NCBI GenBank assembly: GCA_002305535.1
Contig: DBRE01000068.1
Coordinates: 1 to 11,498 of the forward strand
Origin: Syntrophomonas sp. UBA1376
GTDB lineage: Bacteria; Bacillota; Syntrophomonadia; Syntrophomonadales; Syntrophomonadaceae
Direction: 5' to 3'
Length of the DNA stretch: 11,498 bases
A model generated the notes under the pieces. That model had not been told where the DNA came from and did no database searches. It saw only the letters and a list, made by a program, of their open reading frames with translations. Each line of letters starts with the position of its first letter. Position 1 is the first letter of the stretch. Both the position numbers and the translations under genes were made by a program. Below, in pieces: positions 1-6,004 of the stretch.

Positions 1-1172
1 GCCTCTTTCAGTGCCTCAATTTCATCCTTGGTTTTGCCAAGACTGGCAAGGATTTCTTCAGTATGCTGACCCAAAGTCGGAGCCGAATGTTCAACACTGC
101 CCGGTGTACTATGAAGCTTGATGGGGACTCCCTGAATCTTGATCCTGCCCAATACCGGATCATCCACCTCCACTAACATTTCACGATGTTGAGTCTGTGG
201 ATGATTAGCAGTTTCTGCGACAGTGTTGATATACCCAAAGGGAATACCAGCTTCATGCATTATCACTTCTAATTCTTTACTAGTAAGGCTTCTGGTGTAG
301 TTTTCTACGGTGTCTTTCAAATCTGGAAAATAGTTCTTGCAACGGTCATCATTGGTTACAAACCGTGGATCATCTACTAAGTCAGGCCTTCCCATTAAAT
401 CACAGAGTTTAGCCCACATGGCATTGGTTCCTACTCCCATTACGATCATGCCATCTTTAGTTGTAAATGAGTCAAAGGGAGCAATACCCGGATCAGCGTT
501 ACCAGTTCTGGTCGGTACATTGCCAGCAATGGTGTATTCCACAACGTAGTTCTCAAGAATTGAGAACAGGGTGTCGACCATAGCTACATCCAGTCTTTGT
601 CCTTCTCCGGTACGTTCACGGTGAAACAGAGCCATACATACGCCTAAAGCCAGATAAGTACCGGTATAGTTGTCTCCCACGGAAGGCCCAACCTTGGTAG
701 GCGGATTCTCCGGAAGGCCGGTAACACTCATCAATCCACTCATGGCCTGGGCAACGATGTCATAAGCGGGCAGTTTAGATAGAGGGCCAGTCAGACCAAA
801 TCCAGAGATCGAGGCGTAAATCAGTTTGGGATTTCTCTGCTTCAAAACTTCATATCCCAAACCCAATCTCTCCATGGTACCGACCTTAAAGTTCTCACAA
901 ACTACATCAACTTTTTCAACCAGATCGAGAAAGATCTCTTTACCAGCCTGAGAACGCAAGTCAAGAGTTATTCCCTTTTTGTTGCGATTTAAGTTAGTAT
1001 AATAGCCACTATAGTCATTGACGATTGGTCCCCAGGTTCGTGATTGATCACCCATTCCAGGCCTTTCTAGTTTGATTACTTCCGCACCGTGGTCAGCCAG
1101 GTGCATGGTGCAAAACGGCCCACTGTAGGCTTGAGTAAGATCTAGCACCTTAACTCCCTCAAGTGCTTTCAT
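1..1172 (-). CDS. Class III acyl-CoA transferase, CaiB/BaiF family (3' end off the window)
   Basis: Transfers CoA between a carboxylic acid and an acyl-CoA in the cytoplasm; the substrate pair cannot be read from the sequence. The 390 visible residues show the family's features: N-terminal VLDLTQAYSGPF and GAEVIKLERPGMGD (residues 10-42), the ENFKVGTMERLGLGYE segment (93-108), SISGFGLTGP (121-130) and PAYDIVAQAMSG. Asp167 in VGDNYTG matches the aspartate that forms the acyl-anhydride intermediate in formyl-CoA transferase. The last visible residues (LGKTKDEIEALKE) match the usual family C-terminus, so probably only a few residues are missing. The ATG at 1172 has a strong AAGGAGG site 8 nt upstream. 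A sigma-54 promoter with paired upstream sites precedes it, so expression is probably activator-dependent and substrate-responsive. It could be carnitine-, formyl- or succinyl-CoA type; the family call is firm, the substrate is not. Confidence 0.93.
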   Translation of the reverse strand, partial: MKALEGVKVLDLTQAYSGPFCTMHLADHGAEVIKLERPGMGDQSRTWGPIVNDYSGYYTNLNRNKKGITLDLRSQAGKEIFLDLVEKVDVVCENFKVGTMERLGLGYEVLKQRNPKLIYASISGFGLTGPLSKLPAYDIVAQAMSGLMSVTGLPENPPTKVGPSVGDNYTGTYLALGVCMALFHRERTGEGQRLDVAMVDTLFSILENYVVEYTIAGNVPTRTGNADPGIAPFDSFTTKDGMIVMGVGTNAMWAKLCDLMGRPDLVDDPRFVTNDDRCKNYFPDLKDTVENYTRSLTSKELEVIMHEAGIPFGYINTVAETANHPQTQHREMLVEVDDPVLGRIKIQGVPIKLHSTPGSVEHSAPTLGQHTEEILASLGKTKDEIEALKE

Positions 1173-1234
1173 TAAGCATCGCCTCCTTAAATAAATAGTG
1201 AATTTCCAGGTGTGAGCGTCTGCCTATTTCTAAA

Positions 1235-1250
1235 AGCAAGATGTGTGCCA
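1235..1250 (-). promoter_or_regulatory. Sigma-54 (-24/-12) promoter for the CoA-transferase gene
   Basis: On the minus strand this reads TGGCACACATCTTGCT, matching the sigma-54 consensus TGGCACGN4TTGCW everywhere except the degenerate seventh base. The invariant GG (1249-1248) and GC (1237-1236) have exactly the required spacing. The predicted transcription start is near 1224, giving a leader of about 52 nt that ends in the AAGGAGG site. Promoters of this class need an ATP-dependent enhancer-binding activator; none is encoded in the window. Confidence 0.82.
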
Positions 1251-1307
1251 ATGTCGACAGTTCCTTGCAAACACCAGCGTATTGGGATTCATGAGATGCT
1301 AGTTGAT

Positions 1308-1327
1308 TAACTGTAAAAACACAGTTA
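1308..1327. repeat. Perfect 7-bp inverted repeat in the divergent regulatory region
   Basis: TAACTGT (1308-1314) and ACAGTTA (1321-1327) are exact reverse complements around a 6-bp A-rich spacer (AAAAAC). It lies between the sigma-54 promoter and the proposed enhancer sites and overlaps the left arm of a wider dyad, GTTATCG (1324-1330) with CGATAAC (1354-1360). It has no T-run on either side, so an operator is more likely than a terminator. The binding protein is unknown. Confidence 0.4.
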
Positions 1328-1328
1328 T

Positions 1329-1346
1329 CGTTCCGGAGTGAAACAG
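1329..1346 (-). promoter_or_regulatory. Putative enhancer-binding (UAS) site, copy A
   Basis: On the minus strand this reads CTGTTTCACTCCGGAACG. It shares the pattern CTGTTTCACnnnGGnAC with a second site at 1398-1415 on the opposite strand. The site is itself a partial dyad (GTTTC with GGAAC). Its centre is about 113 bp upstream of the predicted sigma-54 start, which is normal for an activator-binding site. Function is inferred from position and repetition only. Confidence 0.6.
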
Positions 1347-1397
1347 CGTTTTTCGATAACCGGTACGTAACCAGCTAAAATCGATTCTTTTAAAGTA

Positions 1398-1415
1398 CTG
1401 TTTCACAATGGCACA
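1398..1415 (+). promoter_or_regulatory. Putative enhancer-binding (UAS) site, copy B
   Basis: Reads CTGTTTCACAATGGCACA, agreeing with copy A at 13 of 18 positions, including an unbroken nine-base block and the GGnAC tail. Its centre is about 182 bp upstream of the sigma-54 start and 69 bp from copy A. It also lies about 60 bp upstream of the transporter's -10 element, so one activator could influence both divergent genes. Confidence 0.58.
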
Positions 1416-1457
1416 CTTGTGTCGGTTTGATGATTAACTCTTTAGCTGTTAGAAATA

Positions 1458-1466
1458 TGTTATACT
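1458..1466 (+). promoter_or_regulatory. Extended -10 promoter for the DMT transporter gene
   Basis: TGTTATACT contains the TGn extension followed by TATACT, one base from the TATAAT consensus. No good -35 hexamer sits at 16-18 bp (TTAACT at 1434-1439 is 21 bp away), as is common for extended -10 promoters. The predicted start near 1473 gives a leader of about 93 nt to the TTG at 1566. Confidence 0.5.
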
Positions 1467-1551
1467 GAGATTTGCAGGCTTTGCTAAGAGGCTGCCTTAG
1501 CCTAACCGTTGGTATGAGAATTGCAGTATATAACTAATAATCATTGTTGTC

Positions 1552-1557
1552 AGGTGG
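1552..1557 (+). promoter_or_regulatory. Ribosome binding site that fixes the transporter start at TTG 1566
   Basis: AGGTGG lies 8 nt before TTG 1566. The longer in-frame TTG at 1521 has no Shine-Dalgarno match upstream and would add a 15-residue, Cys-containing polar stretch before the first membrane helix, unlike normal EamA proteins. Confidence 0.65.
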
Positions 1558-1565
1558 TGCCAGAA

Positions 1566-2444
1566 TTGAATAATTACTTTGTAGGAATAATGCTAGTACT
1601 TGCTTCAGCCAGTGGTTTTGGATTGATGCCGATCTTTACTAAATTTGTGTATCAAGATGGTGTTAGTACCTTAACAGTGCTATTCTTGAGGTTCTTTTTT
1701 GCAGCTATCTTTTTCTTCATTTTGCTTATGGTCACTAAAACCGAGGTTCGCTTGTCGTATCGTCTGTTATTCGGGACGCTACTAGTAGGCGGCGTTTTTT
1801 ACATGGTTCAATCAATTTTATATTTTAACTCGGTACACTATCTGACCGCCTCGATGGTGAACCTGTTGTTTTATGCTTATCCCGCCATGGTGACTATACT
1901 TGCTATTGTGGTAAATAAGGAACCACTGCATCGTAATGTGGTATTGGCCTTGATGGCCTCTTTGATCGGCTTGGTTTTAGTATTAGGATCTGGCTTCTCC
2001 GGCCTTCATAAAATTGGAGTATTATCTGCTTTGGGAGCAGCTCTGGTCTATGCCATCTATATACTGATTAGCAATCTCCTGGTCAAAGAGGTGTCCCCTA
2101 TTGTTACTTCCACCTTTGTGGCTATGTTTGCTTCCTTCTCCCTATTGATTGCCGGCCTGGCAACGGACAGCATATCCTTTGATTTCAGCACTACCACCTG
2201 GTTCCCTATTATGGGTATCGTCCTGTTCTCAACGGTTCTAGCCATATATGGACTATTTAAAGGTTTGGAAATAATAGGTCCGACCAAAGCTGCGATCCTA
2301 AGTACCATTGAGCCTTTAGTAACGATACTTTTTGGTGCCTTATTATTCATGGATCATCTCTCACCGATACAGTGGTTTGGTGCTGCTCTGGTCATTTTGG
2401 GAGCAGTAATGGTTACCAAAGCACGGGGCCAGATTACCAAATAG
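1566..2444 (+). CDS. DMT-superfamily (EamA) membrane transporter
   Basis: A 292-residue integral membrane protein with about ten hydrophobic helices in two EamA repeats (roughly residues 6-135 and 150-286). The first repeat has GFGLMPIFTKFVY and LTVLFLRFFFAAI near the start and FNSVHYLTASMVNLLFYAYPAMVTI in its second half. The second repeat ends with the typical STIEPLVTILFGALLF and GAALVILGAVM. The family exports or imports small metabolites such as amino acids, nucleosides or organic acids; the substrate cannot be predicted. The TTG start at 1566 is chosen for its AGGTGG site. The gene is divergent from the CoA-transferase and is followed after 64 bp, with no terminator, by the FAD/Rieske gene, so the two may be co-transcribed. 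Confidence 0.9.
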   Translation: MNNYFVGIMLVLASASGFGLMPIFTKFVYQDGVSTLTVLFLRFFFAAIFFFILLMVTKTEVRLSYRLLFGTLLVGGVFYMVQSILYFNSVHYLTASMVNLLFYAYPAMVTILAIVVNKEPLHRNVVLALMASLIGLVLVLGSGFSGLHKIGVLSALGAALVYAIYILISNLLVKEVSPIVTSTFVAMFASFSLLIAGLATDSISFDFSTTTWFPIMGIVLFSTVLAIYGLFKGLEIIGPTKAAILSTIEPLVTILFGALLFMDHLSPIQWFGAALVILGAVMVTKARGQITK

Positions 2445-2508
2445 TTTTCGTATCATTGACCAGTGGTTTGCAAATGCTAAGGACAAACCGATCGAAGAGG
2501 TGAATGTT

Positions 2509-4068
2509 ATGAATACTATTGATGTACTTCCCGAGGTACCCAGTTCCTTTTGGATGGATTCTACGGAGACGACCGATTTCCCACAGCTAACTGAAGACAT
2601 CAAAGTTGATACAGCTATTATTGGCGGAGGAATTGTTGGAATTACCACCGCTTATCTGCTCAAACAGGCGGGATTATCTGTGGCTGTACTGGATGCTGAC
2701 CGTATCCTGCAGGGTACTACCGCCCATACGACTTCTAAGCTTACTTCTCAGCACAGCATCATCTACTCCAAAATCAAAAAACACATGAGTAAAGAGCTAG
2801 CGCGACAGTACTCTGAAGCTAATCAATATGCTATCGATATGGTAGATAGGATCAGGCAGGAGAAAGGAATTGACTGTGACTTTGTTCGTCTGCCGGCTTT
2901 TACGTATACTGAGTCAAGCCAGTATATCGAACAAATTGAAGAGGAGGTAGAGGTCGCTAGAAGCTTAGGGATAAAAGCCTCTTATCAAGAGGAGATCCCC
3001 TTGCCCTTTTCAGTAAAAGCTGCTGTGCGCTTTGATGATCAGGCGCAATTTCACTGCTTAAAGTTCCTGAAAAAGTTGGCTGCCGATATTCCCGGTCAGA
3101 ACAGTCATATATTTGAAAACAGTAAGGCGATCAATATACAAGACGGTAATCCCCTCACCGTAGTTACTGATTCCGGCCCAAAGGTCAAAGCCTCGAAAAT
3201 TGTTATTGCCTCTCACTACCCTTTCTTTGATGGAGGCGGATTTTACTTTGCGCGTCTCTATTTGGAAAGATCATATATTATTGCTGCCACCATACAGGAG
3301 GATTTTCCCGAAGCCCATTTTATATCGGCAGAAGATCCGGGTCGTTCCCTGCGCTACACACCTTCAAAATACGGACGTCTGGTTTTGTTTGGCGGTGAAC
3401 ATCACAAAACCGGGCACGGCACGGATACCAACAAACACTACAAGAATCTAATCGATTTTGCCAATCAACATTATCAACTGGATAAAATCTATTATCGCTG
3501 GTCTACTCATGACTGTATGACCACAGATGGAGTTCCTTATGTTGGGAACCTCACCTCGCGCAGTCCCCATATCTATGTAGCAACTGGTTTCGGAAAATGG
3601 GGCATGAGTAATGGTATAGCTTCAGCCAAAATCTTGAGTGATCTGATCACTACTGGGGACAACCCCTGGGCTCAGGTGTATAGCCCATCTCGTTTTCTAA
3701 CCTCTGCTTCCGCTCTAAAAACCTTTGTGGGAATGAACCTGAGCGTAGCGGAAAAGTATATAAGCGGTAAACTGGAGTCGGGTGAGTCAGATGTAGACAT
3801 TAGTAAAGGTGAAGCTCGGATAATAGATATAGACGGACAAAGAATAGGGGCTTATCGAGATGCAGAAGGAACCATGCACATGGTGGATACCACCTGTACC
3901 CACCTGGGCTGTGAACTGAGTTGGAATGATGCTGAGAAGTCCTGGGATTGTCCCTGCCATGGTTCTCGGTTTACCTACGAAGGGGAAATTGTTGAGGGAC
4001 CAGCAATCAATAAGATCCAGCATGCCCAGGGTGAGCCCAACGAAGTGGAAGCACGGATATTTAGTTAA
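2509..4068 (+). CDS. FAD-dependent oxidoreductase with C-terminal Rieske [2Fe-2S] domain (YhfW-like)
   Basis: A 519-residue two-domain redox protein. The DAO-type FAD domain has its dinucleotide motif at residues 35-44 (TAIIGGGIVG), an acidic residue closing the second strand (VAVLDAD, 58-64), the conserved GTTAHTTSKLTSQH stretch (69-82), and late FAD contacts in DGVPYVGN and ATGFGKWGMSNG. The Rieske domain has Cys463 and His465 in CTHLGC and Cys481 and His484 in CPCHGS as cluster ligands. Cys468 and Cys483 stand where cytochrome bc-type Rieske proteins form a disulfide. Length and architecture match Bacillus subtilis YhfW, whose substrate is unknown. There is no signal peptide, so it is probably cytoplasmic. 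GAGGTG lies 6 nt before ATG 2509; the in-frame GTG at 2500 is inside that ribosome site and is not used as the start. Confidence 0.92.
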   Translation: MNTIDVLPEVPSSFWMDSTETTDFPQLTEDIKVDTAIIGGGIVGITTAYLLKQAGLSVAVLDADRILQGTTAHTTSKLTSQHSIIYSKIKKHMSKELARQYSEANQYAIDMVDRIRQEKGIDCDFVRLPAFTYTESSQYIEQIEEEVEVARSLGIKASYQEEIPLPFSVKAAVRFDDQAQFHCLKFLKKLAADIPGQNSHIFENSKAINIQDGNPLTVVTDSGPKVKASKIVIASHYPFFDGGGFYFARLYLERSYIIAATIQEDFPEAHFISAEDPGRSLRYTPSKYGRLVLFGGEHHKTGHGTDTNKHYKNLIDFANQHYQLDKIYYRWSTHDCMTTDGVPYVGNLTSRSPHIYVATGFGKWGMSNGIASAKILSDLITTGDNPWAQVYSPSRFLTSASALKTFVGMNLSVAEKYISGKLESGESDVDISKGEARIIDIDGQRIGAYRDAEGTMHMVDTTCTHLGCELSWNDAEKSWDCPCHGSRFTYEGEIVEGPAINKIQHAQGEPNEVEARIFS

Positions 4069-4077
4069 TAGATACAG

Positions 4078-4116
4078 AATACACCGCGGGTATCAAACGT
4101 ATGCCGGAGGTGTATT
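4078..4116 (+). terminator. Stem-loop after the FAD/Rieske gene, possible terminator
   Basis: AATACACC (4078-4085) and GGTGTATT (4109-4116) pair perfectly; an inner CGG/CCG extends the stem, leaving a loop of about 15 nt. It begins 9 bp after the stop codon. It is followed only by TTTGTG, so it lacks a proper U-tract; termination is plausible but weakly supported. Confidence 0.4.
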
Positions 4117-4127
4117 TGTGCATTAAG

Positions 4128-4200
4128 ACGCTGATTTACGCTGATTAATAAGATTTGGATGAAAGATATAATAAAGCCATATAATCTGCTAAAATCTACG
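4128..4200. repeat. Imperfect long hairpin built from 10-bp GCTGATT units
   Basis: The left arm holds two tandem units, ACGCTGATT at 4128-4136 and again at 4138-4146. The right arm (4181-4200), read on the minus strand, is CGTAGATTTTAGCAGATTAT and matches 14 of 20 bases of 4129-4148. This makes a long imperfect foldback with an A/T-rich loop of about 32 nt in the gap between the convergent FAD/Rieske and hydrolase genes. It resembles short dispersed intergenic hairpin repeats, but whether it is repeated in the genome cannot be seen here. Confidence 0.5.
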
Positions 4201-4215
4201 GAAAAAAGAACAAGG

Positions 4216-5097
4216 TCATATCCGTTGGGCGACATTTTTGATAAGTTGACCCAGAGAAATTAGCATAATGGGTTTGGGGTAATCAGCTAGACCGCCTACC
4301 ATATATTGATCATAAAGCTGACTGGCCAAATCCTCTTCACTGGCACCAGCTCTCAGCTTATTCTTTATCATCTCAAAAGCATCTTGGGCGGATTGTAGGG
4401 AGCGTTGATAAAAACTCTGCACCTTATCACTCCCACTGATTACTTCCCCATGCCCTACTGCCAATACCTTGGTGGGATAATCCATTAGCCTGCGGATGCT
4501 GTCTAGGTATAAGTCATAGTCCTGGAAGAAAACTGGAGCTATCACTTCTGGGGATATAGCTGTTCCAGCGGCATCCGAGACAAACATTACCTCTTCTGCG
4601 GGAAGATAAGCTGCTATGGAACAGGAACTGTGTCCAGGTGTGGCAATTATTTCGAGAGTAAGTCCGCAACCTAGGTCAATTACATCTCCCTGCCCTACTA
4701 CTTGGTCGATCTTGAGAAGGGCGGGATCAAAAGGAGCGAGTTTTTCACTGATGCGATTATCATTAAGGTAGACCTCACTTACCAGCTGATCCCCTAACTG
4801 TATGGCATTACATACCTTGTCTTTAGACAGCAGTTTTTCCGTACCTGCGCTAGCCCAGACTACTGCCTGGGTAAACATTTTCCTAAATGCCGGTATCCCA
4901 CATACATGATCAAAATGAGAATGCAAGGCTAAAATATGTGATACTTCTGGCTGTGGTTTTAACGATTCCCATTGTTGAGTAAATGCTGGAATTCCTGCAC
5001 TCATGCCACCTTCAATCAAGGCAGCCTGCTCTTGACCAACGATATAGTGATTGAAGTGTCCATTACCCAGTAAGAGCACATTTTCTGATATTCGCAA
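4216..5097 (-). CDS. Metallo-beta-lactamase-fold hydrolase
   Basis: A 293-residue MBL-fold protein. The metal-binding HxHxDH motif is HSHFDH at residues 59-64. Further ligands are His156 (TPGHSSCS), Asp175 (FVSDAAGT) and His216 (AVGHGEVISG), so the binuclear metal site is complete. Residues after about 225 form a helical C-terminal extension (QSAQDAFEMIKNKLRAG...). The overall shape suits a thioester, lactone or similar hydrolase of the glyoxalase II-like group, but the substrate is not identifiable. TTG 5097 is chosen because GGGGAGG lies 8 nt upstream and the fold then starts naturally with the ENVLLLGNGHFNHYIV strand pair. The upstream in-frame ATG at 5232 has only a poor ribosome site and would add 45 residues unlike the family. 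It converges with the FAD/Rieske gene and is divergent from the DUF3147 pair. Confidence 0.88.
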   Translation of the reverse strand: MRISENVLLLGNGHFNHYIVGQEQAALIEGGMSAGIPAFTQQWESLKPQPEVSHILALHSHFDHVCGIPAFRKMFTQAVVWASAGTEKLLSKDKVCNAIQLGDQLVSEVYLNDNRISEKLAPFDPALLKIDQVVGQGDVIDLGCGLTLEIIATPGHSSCSIAAYLPAEEVMFVSDAAGTAISPEVIAPVFFQDYDLYLDSIRRLMDYPTKVLAVGHGEVISGSDKVQSFYQRSLQSAQDAFEMIKNKLRAGASEEDLASQLYDQYMVGGLADYPKPIMLISLGQLIKNVAQRI

Positions 5098-5105
5098 AGG
5101 AAATA

Positions 5106-5112
5106 CCTCCCC
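5106..5112 (-). promoter_or_regulatory. Ribosome binding site that places the hydrolase start at TTG 5097
   Basis: The minus strand reads GGGGAGG, an excellent anti-16S match, exactly 8 nt before an in-frame TTG. With this start the region 5098-5276 becomes a 179-bp divergent intergenic region that carries the TATAAT promoter of the DUF3147 pair. Confidence 0.7.
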
Positions 5113-5216
5113 AACAAATGATAAGATTTGATAATAATGATTTCGGCATGGTGGGCCGATAATCCTTTTGCCACCGAGATCTGCTAAAGTCCACAACGGG
5201 CCGTCCGGATCCCACC

Positions 5217-5245
5217 TGGTCATATAAAACATTCTGCTCTATAAT
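5217..5245 (+). promoter_or_regulatory. Sigma-A promoter for the DUF3147 gene pair
   Basis: TGGTCA (5217-5222, four of six against TTGACA) lies 17 bp before a perfect TATAAT (5240-5245). The predicted start near 5252 leaves a leader of about 25 nt to ATG 5277. It lies upstream of TTG 5097 on the other strand, which supports treating this stretch as non-coding. Confidence 0.62.
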
Positions 5246-5276
5246 TGGTTCTGAGAAAAGAGTTGATGAGCGATTG

Positions 5277-5645
5277 ATGAGTTACGATTTAGTAATTCCA
5301 GTAATGCTGCGTTTTATTTTGGGAGGAACAGCCATAGTGGCCTGCGCTTTGATAGCCCGCTTTTCCGGGCCGCGTCTGGGCGGGGTCTTTGCTGCATTTC
5401 CCGCTGTCTATCTGGCAGCTATCCTCAGTCTGGCTCTGGATTATCGTGGAGAACAGTTGGTCAATATGTCGGTACATGTATCTGAGGGCGCTTTGGTGGG
5501 TATGCTGGCCAATATCATTTGTGCGTTGGCAGCTAGTCGGTTGATTCTAAGAAATGGTTGGCAAAAGGGATTGGGACTGGCTCTATTGATTTGGCTCCTG
5601 GCAGCCTCTGGTATATATATGAGCTGGCAGGTGGTGATGGCATGA
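5277..5645 (+). CDS. DUF3147-family small membrane protein, first of a pair
   Basis: A 122-residue protein made almost entirely of four predicted membrane helices: residues about 5-27, 34-52, 65-88 and 96-118. The signature is the second helix, GGVFAAFPAVYLAAI, after an opening of the form LRFILGGTAIVACALIA. The function of the family is unknown. ATG 5277 is preferred over TTG 5274, but the ribosome site is weak (GATGAG). Its stop codon overlaps the next start as ATGA, so the pair is translationally coupled. The two proteins share the same layout (LRFxLGG near residue 12, GxFAAFPAV near 35), which suggests tandem duplication and perhaps a heterodimer. Confidence 0.82.
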   Translation: MSYDLVIPVMLRFILGGTAIVACALIARFSGPRLGGVFAAFPAVYLAAILSLALDYRGEQLVNMSVHVSEGALVGMLANIICALAASRLILRNGWQKGLGLALLIWLLAASGIYMSWQVVMA

Positions 5646-6004
5646 AGAATATGGGGATCATCGCGGATTTGATGCTGCGCTTTCTTTTGGGTGGTGCGGC
5701 GGTAGCCGGTTGCTACCTGTTATTATTGGTAGTGCCCTGGAAGTCTTTTGCTGGGATATTTGCCGCTTTCCCGGCGGTATTAGCCTCAGCAGTAATTATG
5801 ACTGGGCACTATGATGGAAATAAGGCAGCTTCCCAGTTAGCTCTGGGGGCTACAGCAGGTATGTTGGGCTGTACGGTATGTGTTGCGGTGACACTGTGGG
5901 GATTGCTGGCTGGATGGGGGTGGCTAGGTTCGCTAATCATATCCATACCTGCTTGGCTGATTAGTTCTATGTTTTTTATCCGCGTCATTAAGGAGTATCG
6001 TTAA
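5642..6004 (+). CDS. DUF3147-family small membrane protein, second of a pair
   Basis: A 120-residue paralogue of the preceding protein with about four membrane helices. It carries LRFLLGGAAVAGCYLLLLVV and GIFAAFPAVLASAVIM, ending in a charged tail (IRVIKEYR). The ATG at 5642 overlaps the upstream stop (ATGA) and is preceded by AGGTGGTG at 5629-5636 inside the upstream coding sequence. A longer in-frame start at 5558 would lie well within the upstream gene and lacks support. The last 17 bp overlap the end of the guanylate-kinase-like gene on the other strand, with no terminator between them. Function is unknown; a membrane pore or scaffold made with its partner is only a guess. Confidence 0.82.
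   Translation: MKNMGIIADLMLRFLLGGAAVAGCYLLLLVVPWKSFAGIFAAFPAVLASAVIMTGHYDGNKAASQLALGATAGMLGCTVCVAVTLWGLLAGWGWLGSLIISIPAWLISSMFFIRVIKEYR

Noticed and set aside
2465..2489. Hairpin GGTTTG/CAAACC between the transporter and the FAD/Rieske gene as a terminator
   Set aside because: Stem of only 6 bp, a 13-nt loop and no T-run; the short gap is better read as within an operon.
5150..5216. Possible riboswitch or T-box in the leader upstream of the MBL hydrolase (GGTGGG at 5150-5155, CCCACC at 5211-5216)
   Set aside because: Only a 6-bp stem over a 55-nt loop, with no T-box AGGGTGGnACCGCG, no other known aptamer core and no terminator.
5098..5232. N-terminal extension of the MBL hydrolase from ATG 5232 (45 extra residues)
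   Set aside because: The upstream ATG has only a weak ribosome site, while TTG 5097 has GGGGAGG at 8 nt and gives a normal MBL N-terminus; the stretch also lies downstream of, and overlaps, the divergent TATAAT promoter region.
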